64,000 bases of DNA from UBA9659 sp965208605 (lineage in GTDB: Bacteria > Pseudomonadota > Gammaproteobacteria > Pseudomonadales > Azotimanducaceae), in NCBI GenBank assembly GCA_965208605.1, contig OZ242345.1:1488001-1552000 (forward strand), read 5' to 3'. The notes under the pieces are model-generated. The model made no database searches and had not been told where the DNA came from. It saw nothing but the letters and a program-made list of their open reading frames with translations. Numbering within the stretch: the first letter of the stretch is position 1; each line of letters starts with the position of its first letter. Made by a program: the position numbers and the translations under genes. This document shows, piece after piece, positions 16,392 through 24,630 of the stretch.

Positions 16392-18710
16392 TTAAAACTT
16401 TGCGGCGAACGTGAAGCCCACTGTCCTGGGCCGGTTAACAGTGTCTCTGTTTTCCAGAAGGAAAATCGTGTCTTTTAAAATAACTGCTCTTTCGTTACCG
16501 ATGTTTTCAACGAAAATGGCAGATTGCCATCGCTCTGTTTCTAAACCGATTCGAAAATTCGCAATTGCATAAGAATCCATAGCGACACGTTCCGCTGGAT
16601 TTGCTGTGTTGTAGCGCTCGTCTCTATACGAATAATTGATGCTTATATAACCTTTTGCAGACTCGATGAACGAAACTGGAAAGTAGTAAACCGCGTTGGC
16701 ATTGAACGTGAACTCTGGAACTAACGGAGTCTCTGTGCCATCTTCAATGATCAGGGGTGCAAAATCTTCTGTAAATTCGGATTTCATATAACTGAAATTG
16801 CCTGAAAGCTGGAAATTTTCACTTATCGCATAAACGATATCAGTTTCAAGACCATAAACTTCGACACTGCCAACATTCCGTGTAACAGCAAAGCCGCATG
16901 CTAAAGTACCAGCAACTGGGATGTCCGACCAATCAATAAAGTAAGCAGCACTATTGATTTGTAATCGATTACTTGGCGTGGACTTGGCGCCGATCTCATA
17001 GCTCCACAGTGAATCTGACTCAAACGCTAGGTCGGAGTTAGACACACCGCATAGTGCTGTAGGAATAGGATCATTATTTCCGCCCAGTCGAAAGCCCTGC
17101 GCTGCGGTGCCATACACAAGCAATTCATCTGACGGTCGATACTCGAGAGACAGTTTTGGATTGATACCGTCTTCAGTTAATTTGTTGTTGATAGAGATTC
17201 CAGAAGAGAGCGCGCCTTGAGTATCACCAAAGAAGAAATTCTGATCGAAATCAAACCAACGCAAACCCACAATCAAACGCCATTGGTCACTTATACCCCA
17301 AGAGACTTCACCAAATACCGCTATTTGTGTCTCATCAAATTCTGATCGACTTTCAAATGCGTTGTCTAGCAAGCCAGGCACAGGAGCGTCGAATACGGTC
17401 GATAGATCGGGCATGCCAAAGCCTGCTAAAGCATCTGTCAAGCCAATAACAGGACCGCTTTGTAAGAAAGTCTTTTCCTGATTGTTATAGAACGCACCTA
17501 GCACCCAATTGATGTCGCCATCATTTTGGGAAGCAAGTCGCACTTCAAGGATGATGTCTTCCACCTCGGTGACATTGTTTAAAATCGCGGGCGCTGCAAA
17601 ATCTTGTACAGGAATATCAAGAGTAAACGGAATGAAGTCGCTAAATTCAAAATTCTGATCAAAGTCATGCGCTAGGTAGGAACCCACCGTTACTAGCTCA
17701 GCAAAACCTAAATCAGTTTTTGTATCGATGTTATACATCGTGAACTCATCATGGCTTTCTTCGTCCAACAATCGGTTCTGTTCATAGTCGCCGAGCATTG
17801 CGTTGGTGATATCATTACCAGGTAAAGCCTCATCAGCTGCGTAGGTATCTTCTGTAGGATATCCCCCGAAATCAGATTCCTGCGCATAAATACGTGCCGT
17901 CAAATTGAAACCATCGCTCGGCTGATACAGATACTGCAGCCTAGCGCCCCAGGTTTTATCGGTGTTTACGTTTTCAAAACTATCATGGCTGAGCAGATCA
18001 CCCTGATTTGCGAGTGGATGACGTGGATCAATATCAACCGCTACATTGTCGATGAAGCCATCTAGGTCTCTGGCGTATCCGGAAATTCTTAGGGCACCAT
18101 TTGCGTTTGCTAACGGAACATTCATGAGCGCGTTGACTTCAGCATTATTGCCGCCTTCATATGTGTGTGAGTAGGTCGCACCTCCGGCAAACTCGTAATC
18201 GTCAAGATTTGGCACTTTGCTAATGTATCTAATTGTACCGGCGAGTGAACCTGAACCAAATAGGGACCCTTGTGGACCACGCAGTACTTCAATACGTTCC
18301 ATATCGAATAATCGAGGATTAGGGTTATAGCCATTTAGAGCAACAGGCGTTTCATCCAGATATACACCCACAGTTTCCTTGCTCTCCGGTTCATCTGTAT
18401 TGAATTGAGTTGAACTTGAGTTGACGCCGCGAATAATAATGAGCGATTGTCCTGGTCCCCTTTCACCGAAAGACAGCCCCGCAACTGTCGTCGCAAAATC
18501 TGCAAAGGAATCGTAGCCCTCACGCTCCATTGTCTCACCAGTGATTGCGCTCAGACTGATACCAACATCTTGTGCGTTGATGGCATCTCTCTTGGTAGCG
18601 GTAACGACAATTTCTTCGATTAACGACTCGGCACTGTAACTTGGATTCGCAATAGCCATGACAAGCAGTGTAAATAGCTGACCGATATTCAAAGAATATT
18701 TTGGATGCAT
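16392..18710 (-). CDS. TonB-dependent outer-membrane receptor
   Basis: The 772-residue protein has a signal peptide (ending near SYSAES), a TonB-box-like segment EEIVVTATKR, a plug domain (VGISLSAITGETME to about residue 180) and a long beta barrel ending in an aromatic strand with terminal Phe (TVGFTFAAKF). I chose ATG 18710, which has an AGGAGA ribosome site five bases upstream, over an earlier in-frame start. The ligand is unknown. The gene is divergent from an AraC regulator and is followed by a proline iminopeptidase-like gene, so a peptide-like or amide ligand is plausible. Confidence 0.92.
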   Translation of the reverse strand: MHPKYSLNIGQLFTLLVMAIANPSYSAESLIEEIVVTATKRDAINAQDVGISLSAITGETMEREGYDSFADFATTVAGLSFGERGPGQSLIIIRGVNSSSTQFNTDEPESKETVGVYLDETPVALNGYNPNPRLFDMERIEVLRGPQGSLFGSGSLAGTIRYISKVPNLDDYEFAGGATYSHTYEGGNNAEVNALMNVPLANANGALRISGYARDLDGFIDNVAVDIDPRHPLANQGDLLSHDSFENVNTDKTWGARLQYLYQPSDGFNLTARIYAQESDFGGYPTEDTYAADEALPGNDITNAMLGDYEQNRLLDEESHDEFTMYNIDTKTDLGFAELVTVGSYLAHDFDQNFEFSDFIPFTLDIPVQDFAAPAILNNVTEVEDIILEVRLASQNDGDINWVLGAFYNNQEKTFLQSGPVIGLTDALAGFGMPDLSTVFDAPVPGLLDNAFESRSEFDETQIAVFGEVSWGISDQWRLIVGLRWFDFDQNFFFGDTQGALSSGISINNKLTEDGINPKLSLEYRPSDELLVYGTAAQGFRLGGNNDPIPTALCGVSNSDLAFESDSLWSYEIGAKSTPSNRLQINSAAYFIDWSDIPVAGTLACGFAVTRNVGSVEVYGLETDIVYAISENFQLSGNFSYMKSEFTEDFAPLIIEDGTETPLVPEFTFNANAVYYFPVSFIESAKGYISINYSYRDERYNTANPAERVAMDSYAIANFRIGLETERWQSAIFVENIGNERAVILKDTIFLLENRDTVNRPRTVGFTFAAKF

Positions 18711-18852
18711 GTTGGTCTCCTGGCTCGTTTCAGTGAGTCTGAGTCTGTGACTCACGTTAGATGTACTATGTTATGCTTACTGGCAACATCAAGGTTATGC
18801 GAGATACGAAGACACTAGTTCTCAACAAATGTTAGAAAGACGAGAAAAATAA

Positions 18853-19824
18853 ATGGTTTCTGGTCCAATTCATCCAATATGCGCAACAGATTTTAATGTC
18901 GAGGAACGTGAGTACGTTGATATCGACGAGCAAGCCGCGCGGTTGCACGGATATGATCAACAATACCTTCAACTCAGTGCGGGGAAATATAGCGGGATCT
19001 TTTGTGCTATTGAATCGAGCAGTGGGTTTTCAATCTATATTGAGGAAACCAACCAGTTTTTAGCGCAACAAGGTGTTGTTCCGCCCGACAGTTTTGCTCT
19101 CGGAATTTTGATGGATAGTCCGCAACCTTGCATGTTTGATGGTTCAGAACTTGAACCCAATGAGATGTTTTTGATCCATCCTGAGGCCGAATACGATTTT
19201 AATTCAGTACCCGGCATGCAAATCTGCATTGTAAACATACCTGCTGAGCGCCTGATTCAAGATACACCGCAATCGGTTCCACGTCTTGGTAAGATCGAAG
19301 GTGATCCACGCATTATTGAAGGCATCAGTATTTTCATCAAAGCATCGGTGCAGCGTTTTCGCGCTGACCCTGCTCTACTTAGCAATCCTGGTGTTGCTGA
19401 GGGCTTTCAGAATTCAGTGACCTCAATGTTATCTTGGTGTCTCACGTTAAGTATGGAAATCAAACCCAACGGGTTTCCCAATGTAAGGAAAAATAATCTC
19501 TCCTTGTATCGAAATACGCGTGATCTTATGTATAACAGCATCGATTGTAATACGTCACTGATGGATATCTGCCGCACCCTGGATGTGAGCCGAAGAACCC
19601 TGGAATATTGTTTCGCTGATGTTTGCGGGGTTAGTCCAGCGCGATATTTCAAAACAATTAGGCTTAATGAGGTTCGGCGTCAGTTGAAAAGTCCCAATGC
19701 GAACGCCGATACAATTGGCGACATTGCCGCCAGAATGAATTTCTGGAATCTTGGCAGACTTGCTGGAGAGTACAGTGAATTGTACGGTGAAAAACCTTCA
19801 AAAACTCGTAAGAGCGGAGTGTAA
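18853..19824 (+). CDS. AraC-family regulator, EutR-like C-terminus
   Basis: The 323-residue protein has an N-terminal sensory part (1-215) of unclear fold and a C-terminal AraC helix-turn-helix region (about 227-320). Motifs such as LDVSRRTLEYCF, IRLNEVRRQL and MNFWNLGRLAGEYSELYGEKP match the EutR-like branch, in which the second helix-turn-helix carries FWxLG. It reads away from the TonB receptor across about 140 bases and probably controls the receptor-peptidase pair. Immediately downstream lies a decayed transposon. Confidence 0.88.
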   Translation: MVSGPIHPICATDFNVEEREYVDIDEQAARLHGYDQQYLQLSAGKYSGIFCAIESSSGFSIYIEETNQFLAQQGVVPPDSFALGILMDSPQPCMFDGSELEPNEMFLIHPEAEYDFNSVPGMQICIVNIPAERLIQDTPQSVPRLGKIEGDPRIIEGISIFIKASVQRFRADPALLSNPGVAEGFQNSVTSMLSWCLTLSMEIKPNGFPNVRKNNLSLYRNTRDLMYNSIDCNTSLMDICRTLDVSRRTLEYCFADVCGVSPARYFKTIRLNEVRRQLKSPNANADTIGDIAARMNFWNLGRLAGEYSELYGEKPSKTRKSGV

Positions 19825-19833
19825 CGCCAGAAT

Positions 19834-20568
19834 TTCTGTACCTCGTGCAGAGTTGCTGACTACCTCAAGTGTGGCCGTCTAGAATACGGTTTTCTGCGTG
19901 TTCGTTGCGATTCATGTCGTCATGAAAAACTCGCGGCTTTCAGCTACAAACGCCGCGGCTTCTGTCCTTCGTGTGGTGCTTGGAGAATGGTGGACAGCAC
20001 CGCGGCATCTGGTTGACGAAGTCCTGCCGAAACGTTCCATACAACAATGGGTGCTCAACGTGCCGTATCCCTTGCGGTATCTGTTTGCGACCCACCCGGC
20101 TGTGATGAGCCAGGTACTCACCATCGTTCATCGCACGATCAGTACTTTTCTGATCAAACGTGCACGAATGACGATGGCGCCACCCATGCGGTGCTCAGCC
20201 CGATGGGATTCATGGGCCGCCTTGCAGCACTGGTGCCCAGTCCGCGGGTTAACCTGACTCGGTTTCATGGGGTGTTCTCCCCGAATAGTAAACTGCGTGA
20301 GCATGTTGTTCCCCATAAACCGGTCGAGCAAGAAGAAATTCAGAAGACCAAGGCTTACTCAATGGCCTGGGCGTAGCGACTCAAGCGTGTATTCGCCATC
20401 GAAATAGAGAACTGTGAGGAGTGTGGCGGACCAGTGCGGATCATTGCATCTATTGAGGACCCTGACGCCATCCAGAAAATCCTGAAACACCTGGGATTGG
20501 ATCAACCCGGTGCTCCGCAGAATCGCTCGCCGCCAAGTCTGAACGACCAATCAACAACACTGTTTTGA
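19834..20568 (+). mobile_element. Decayed IS91-family transposase
   Basis: Pieces of an IS91-type (Y2, rolling-circle) transposase run in order but in different frames. First is the zinc-ribbon region with CDSCRHEKLAAFSYKRRGFC and PSCGAW. Then HLVDEVLPKRSIQQWVLNVP and TISTFLIKRA follow after a frameshift near 20013. Next is GFMGRLAALVPSPRVNLTRF with HGVFSPNSKLR, and last RLKRVFAIEIENCEECGGPV after an in-frame stop at 20374. The central catalytic part, roughly 170 residues in the family, is missing, so the element is dead. It separates an intact regulator from a cluster of other gene fragments. Confidence 0.88.
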
Positions 20569-20692
20569 TTTCAAGCACACCGAATACACACCGGTGACAG
20601 TCGCGTTCAACCGGAAATGGAATCCAGAGGCTGAACTGCCAGGATTTTAATCAACTTAGTGGCGGCATGAGACAGCCAGGGGTACCGCGAGG

Positions 20693-20959
20693 GTGAGCGC
20701 TGACGTAAAAGATGCATCCCGTTTGCGCAAAGGCGGTATTCTGGTAACGCGCTTTACTGATCCTGGTTGGACAACCAAATTTGCCCTGATCAGTGCTGTA
20801 GTAACCGAGACTAGTGGTTTGCTCTCGCATGCAGCGGTAATTCCCAGAGAATATGGAATTCCAGCTGTGCTTGCTGTCAATACTGCCACCAGTAAAATTA
20901 GCGATGGTGACCAGATCCGCGTTAATGGGGAGCGGGGCCTAGTAGAGGTCCTGCACTAA
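20693..20959 (+). pseudogene. PEP-utilising enzyme swivel domain, 5'-truncated
   Basis: The 88-residue frame matches the phosphohistidine swivel domain at the C-terminus of PEP synthase-like enzymes: GGILVTRFTDPGWT, the ETSGLLSHAAVIPREYGIPA block and GDQIRVNGERGLVEVL. The phosphorylated His in the T.G.LSHAA motif is present. The ATP-grasp or PEP-binding parts are missing, cut off where the IS91 remnant ends. It is likely the last piece of a larger gene; a stand-alone swivel protein is less likely. Confidence 0.75.
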
Positions 20960-21110
20960 AGCGGCACTTCGGTGGTTTAATTATTTTCTTGCCGGGGCAA
21001 TGCTGGAGCACCCCTTTTGTTCGGCTGCCCGTATAATCGGTCCACTAAAGTGCCCGCTTTTCGAATGTTCTTGCTGGTCAATAGACAACAGCGTTGATAG
21101 CGAAACCGGC

Positions 21111-21385
21111 CTAAGCCTCCTGTGCCACCGCATCCACTCGCCGCTGCCTCAATAGTGGCGGCAGAATCAACACCAGCGAGAGTGCAAATAGACCAATCCC
21201 CAACCAGATCACCATTGAGCAGTCATTCTCCCCGATAACTGAGGTCGCCAACGCCGGACCGATAGCCAAGCCTACCATTTGCGCCGCCACCGCATTCACC
21301 ACCATGCGGCCGCTGGAATCGAAACTCGCCATGGTGGCCAGCAGGATGGGGGGTGCGGCGTTCCAGCAATAATTAATATGGTAGA
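21111..21385 (-). pseudogene. MFS transporter, C-terminal fragment
   Basis: On the minus strand, about 85 residues read like the last two membrane segments of a major-facilitator transporter: AAPPILLATMASFDSSGRMV, VGLAIGPALATSVIG and a hydrophobic helix IWLGIGLFALSLVLILPPLL, ending in TAG at 21111-21113. Nothing of the first ten segments is present. Its 5' edge meets an SDR fragment on the other strand near 21375-21385. Confidence 0.65.
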
Positions 21386-21668
21386 ACAGACTGTGCAGCA
21401 TTACGGTGGTCTTGATATCGCCATTCATAACGCGGCAGTATTTCCAATGTACACGGTAAAAGATCTGCCCGAGGAAGAATTTGCTCAGGCCTTAGCAGTC
21501 AACCTGAAAGCTTCTTTCTGGACGGTGCAGGCAGCCTTGCCGCATATAAGGAAGCGTGGTGGCGGTCGGTTTATTTTTACTTCGTCGGTCACTGGCCCCA
21601 CCGTAGCGATGCCGCAGACATCGGCCTATGCCGCCTCCAAGGGTGGTATGAACGGTTTTATCCGCACC
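21375..21668 (+). pseudogene. Short-chain dehydrogenase fragment, both ends missing
   Basis: The frame gives MVEQTVQHYGGLDIAIHNAA, EEEFAQALAVNLKASFWTVQ, FIFTSSVTGP and the active-site AYAASKGGM, all SDR landmarks in the right order. The NAD-binding GxxxGxG start is lost at the junction with the MFS fragment. The C-terminal third is replaced by a dispersed palindromic repeat at 21670-21701, which adds a short false tail and a stop. Confidence 0.8.
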
Positions 21669-21669
21669 G

Positions 21670-21701
21670 CCGTCATTCTCGGGCTTGCCCCGGGAATCCA
21701 G
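21670..21701. repeat. Dispersed palindromic repeat, copy 1
   Basis: The sequence begins CCGTCATTCTCGGGCTTG and ends CCGGGAATCCAG. It is an imperfect palindrome of the same type as the copies near 37.5, 42.3, 46.7, 61.6 and 62.2 kb. This copy interrupts the SDR fragment. The form resembles widespread REP or small MITE-like intergenic elements. Confidence 0.75.
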
Positions 21702-21911
21702 TCATTGAATAAGTGAACACATACAATTGCCCGGTATCTCCTCTTGGGTTGAGGGGTGCCATATGTATCTGAGCCTATGCAGCAATGCTTGCAAAAACGA
21801 AAGAATCGATTCTGTTCAATACATGTTGCGCATTGGGATACCGCATAAAAAGGGATTTCAGATAGCTAAAGAAAAATCTCTCCTGATTCCGCTATTTACT
21901 TTCTTAATCTA

Positions 21912-21930
21912 AACGATAATAATTCTCATC
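21912..21930. promoter_or_regulatory. Fur-box-like operator upstream of feoAB
   Basis: AACGATAATAATTCTCATC closely matches the common Fur-box form (AATGATAATAATTCTCATT). It lies 33 bases before the feoA start, where iron-loaded Fur would block transcription. Iron-repressed control of feoAB is well known in gammaproteobacteria. Confidence 0.75.
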
Positions 21931-21962
21931 TGTATTTATAGAAGGGGTACACAGAGGCTGAT

Positions 21963-22190
21963 ATGACGCTGGCAGATATGGTACCGAACAGCCAATGCCG
22001 CATCACTGATACGGCGGACGAGCAGCTGGACTTGCAGAGCCGACTCTACGCCCTCGGCCTCTATCCTGGAGCACTGGTGCGTGTGTTGCGCTCGGCACCC
22101 TTCGGCGACCCCATACAGATAAAAGTCGGTAGCACTCTGCTGAGCATTCGCCGGCAAGAGGCTATCTTCGTCAAGGTGGAGTCGGCGTGA
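21963..22190 (+). CDS. feoA: Ferrous iron transport protein A
   Basis: The 75-residue protein is a single FeoA SH3-like domain with the usual RLYALGLYPGALVRVLRSAP and DPIQIKVGSTLLSIRRQEA pattern. It supports FeoB in ferrous iron uptake at the inner membrane. Its stop overlaps the FeoB start (GTGA). A Fur-box-like site precedes it. Confidence 0.95.
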   Translation: MTLADMVPNSQCRITDTADEQLDLQSRLYALGLYPGALVRVLRSAPFGDPIQIKVGSTLLSIRRQEAIFVKVESA

Positions 22191-24598
22191 AGACCATCAA
22201 GATTGCGCTCATTGGCAACCCCAACTGCGGCAAGACCACCCTCTTTAACGCCCTGACCGGTGGGCATCAGAAGGTCGGTAACTGGCCGGGGGTGACCGTT
22301 GAAAAGAAATCCGGTACCTTTCATAAAAAATTGCCGTCTGGGCAAGGCATCACATGTGACATAGTTGACCTCCCTGGTCTCTATTCTTTGGAACAGACTT
22401 CTTTTGGCCTGGATGAAAAAATTGCTCGAGGCTATTTGTTAGGTGATGTATTGGGTGATGTGTTAGGTGATCTGTCGGGTGCTCTATCGGATGACACCCC
22501 ACAAGGCGTCTCACCAACTGTCCCGTCAGAATTTGATGTCATCGTCAACATTGTTGATGCCAGCAATCTACAGCGGAATCTTGTCTTAACCCAGCAGTTG
22601 TTGGAAATTGATAAGCCCATGGTAGTAGCACTCAACATGCTGGATGTTGCCGCTCAGCAGGGTGTCAATATTGATACTGAACAACTCGCCGCTGAATTGG
22701 GACTTGCCGTTGCGCCCATCATCGCCTCAAGGAAAACGGGCTTGGATGAGCTTTTGGCGTTGCTCCTGGCGATGCCTGAGCTCAATCTTGACGAAGAGGT
22801 GCCCGATATATCCGCAACGTCATTGTCCTTCTCGGCACCAGCGCCATCACCATTGTCATTACCAGAGCCATCACCAGCGCATCAGCCCATAAAGACCCAA
22901 GACAAGACCCCGGCCGAAGCGTCACTTAATAAAGTGTTTAGTAAATCAACGACCAGTGATTTTGTTAGCGAGAGGTTGCTGAGGCGGTACCACCGCGCCC
23001 AACAGATAGTGGAGGCCGCTGTTCAGCAAGCAGCGGGCAAGCAAGTAGCAGGGCAGCAAGCGACAGTGAAACCGACTCTCACCGAACGGATTGATGCCTG
23101 GATTTTGAATAAATGGCTGGGTCTGCCTATTTTTCTGTTGCTGATGTACTTGATGTTCACGGTCGCCGTCAATCTGGGCGCTGTGTTTATTGACTTTTTC
23201 GACATCTTGTTGGGTGCAGTGGTGGTGGAGACACCGCGCTGGTTATTGGAGTCATTGGCGGCACCGGCCTGGCTGATAGTGCTCTTAGCGGACGGGCTGG
23301 GCGGCGGCATTCAACTGGTGGCGACCTTCATCCCGGTCATTGGACTTTTGTTTCTGTGTTTGACGGTGCTGGAAGCCTCAGGCTATATGTCCCGGGCGGC
23401 CTTTGTAGTGGACCGATTGATGAGCAACATCGGTTTGCCCGGCAATGCCTTTGTGCCGCTGATAGTGGGCTTCGGGTGCAATGTGCCCGCGGTGATGGCG
23501 GCGCGTAGCCTGAGTCGCGAGAGTGACCGGCTCCTGACCATCGCCATGGCACCCTTTATGTCTTGCGGTGCACGGTTGACGGTCTATGCGCTTTTTGCTG
23601 CCGCGCTCTTCCCCGACCAGGGGCAGAACGTCATATTTGCGCTCTATCTTCTGGGTGTTGCCATGGCAGTGTTGACTGGCTGGCTGTTTAGAAAGCAGAT
23701 TTTTGATACTGAGGTCACGCCGTCTTTTCAGGAAATGCCGTCCTATCATCTGCCGGTGCTGCGCAATATCTTGATACATTCTTGGTTTCGTATGAAGGGT
23801 TTTATCTTCCGCGCCGGCAAGACGATTGTGCTGGTGGTGGTGGCTTTGAGTTTCCTCAATTCAATAGGGACGGATGGTTCCTTCGGCAATGAAAATAGTG
23901 ATCAATCAGTACTCGCGGTCATCGGCAAGGGCATGACGCCAGTATTTGCCCCCATCGGATTGCAACAAGAGAACTGGCCGGCCACTGTTGGACTCTTCAC
24001 GGGACTGTTTGCTAAGGAAGCCGTGGTCGGCACTTTGGATGCACTCTATAGCAGAGAAGAGAATGGTAGAGAAGAGAAGAGTCCAGGAGAAACTGCTGGT
24101 AGCGCACTCGGAAGTCCGGATCTGGCACTAGCCCTACTCAGTGCCGTGGCTTCTATCGGCGATAATTTGAAAACTCTGGCAGGCAATCTTGGGGACCCTC
24201 TGGGCATTCAGCTTGAGTCAAGTAGCAGCATTGAAGAGACGGCGGCGCAACAGGGCATAGCCGGTTCCACCCTGACCAATATGGCGTCAATGTTTGATTC
24301 CCGGTTCGCCGCCTTCTGTTATCTGGTATTCATTTTGTTATACGCACCCTGCGTCGCCGTCTTGGGGGCCACCGCCAAAGAGGCGGGCTTCAAATGGATG
24401 CTATTGATGTTTTTCTGGACGACCGGTCTGGCGTATGTCACCGCCAGTTGCATCTATCAGGCGGGCACCTTCGCCAGCCATCCCGGGGCATCCTCCCTCT
24501 GGCTGCTCGGTAGTGCTCTGGTCAGTGTGCTCGCGGTCCGGCTTTTGAAGACACTGGGCAGGTCCTATACATTAATTAGAGTCGTTCAAGTCAGCTGA
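22187..24598 (+). CDS. feoB: Ferrous iron transporter B
   Basis: The 803-residue protein starts with GTG 22187, overlapping feoA. The G domain shows G1 GNPNCGKT, the FeoB motif GNWPGVTVEKKSG, G3 DLPG and G4 NMLD; the C-terminal half holds the membrane domain with gate regions (VGFGCNVPAVMAAR, FMSCGARLTVY). Three low-complexity insertions are unusual. One is a 12-nt tandem repeat (LGDVLGDVLGDL, residues 85-96) just after switch II. Another is a Ser/Pro-rich linker with AAGKQVAGQQ near 265-285. The third is REENGREEKS near residue 625. These may explain why it is longer than the E. coli protein. The core motifs look intact. Confidence 0.95.
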   Translation: MKTIKIALIGNPNCGKTTLFNALTGGHQKVGNWPGVTVEKKSGTFHKKLPSGQGITCDIVDLPGLYSLEQTSFGLDEKIARGYLLGDVLGDVLGDLSGALSDDTPQGVSPTVPSEFDVIVNIVDASNLQRNLVLTQQLLEIDKPMVVALNMLDVAAQQGVNIDTEQLAAELGLAVAPIIASRKTGLDELLALLLAMPELNLDEEVPDISATSLSFSAPAPSPLSLPEPSPAHQPIKTQDKTPAEASLNKVFSKSTTSDFVSERLLRRYHRAQQIVEAAVQQAAGKQVAGQQATVKPTLTERIDAWILNKWLGLPIFLLLMYLMFTVAVNLGAVFIDFFDILLGAVVVETPRWLLESLAAPAWLIVLLADGLGGGIQLVATFIPVIGLLFLCLTVLEASGYMSRAAFVVDRLMSNIGLPGNAFVPLIVGFGCNVPAVMAARSLSRESDRLLTIAMAPFMSCGARLTVYALFAAALFPDQGQNVIFALYLLGVAMAVLTGWLFRKQIFDTEVTPSFQEMPSYHLPVLRNILIHSWFRMKGFIFRAGKTIVLVVVALSFLNSIGTDGSFGNENSDQSVLAVIGKGMTPVFAPIGLQQENWPATVGLFTGLFAKEAVVGTLDALYSREENGREEKSPGETAGSALGSPDLALALLSAVASIGDNLKTLAGNLGDPLGIQLESSSSIEETAAQQGIAGSTLTNMASMFDSRFAAFCYLVFILLYAPCVAVLGATAKEAGFKWMLLMFFWTTGLAYVTASCIYQAGTFASHPGASSLWLLGSALVSVLAVRLLKTLGRSYTLIRVVQVS
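22439..22486 (+). repeat. 12-nt tandem repeat inside feoB
   Basis: Four adjacent in-frame 12-mers start TTAGGTGATGTA, TTGGGTGATGTG and TTAGGTGATCTG, with a more diverged fourth. They encode LGDV-type units at a place where FeoB normally passes directly from switch II to the next strand. Confidence 0.85.
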
Positions 24599-24630
24599 GT
24601 TAGGGCTTCCAATAAGGCATAATCCAGCCT

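Noticed and set aside
21727..21912. A 61-residue frame upstream of feoA
   Set aside because: Composition looks random, there is no ribosome site or family match, and it runs up to the Fur-box region.
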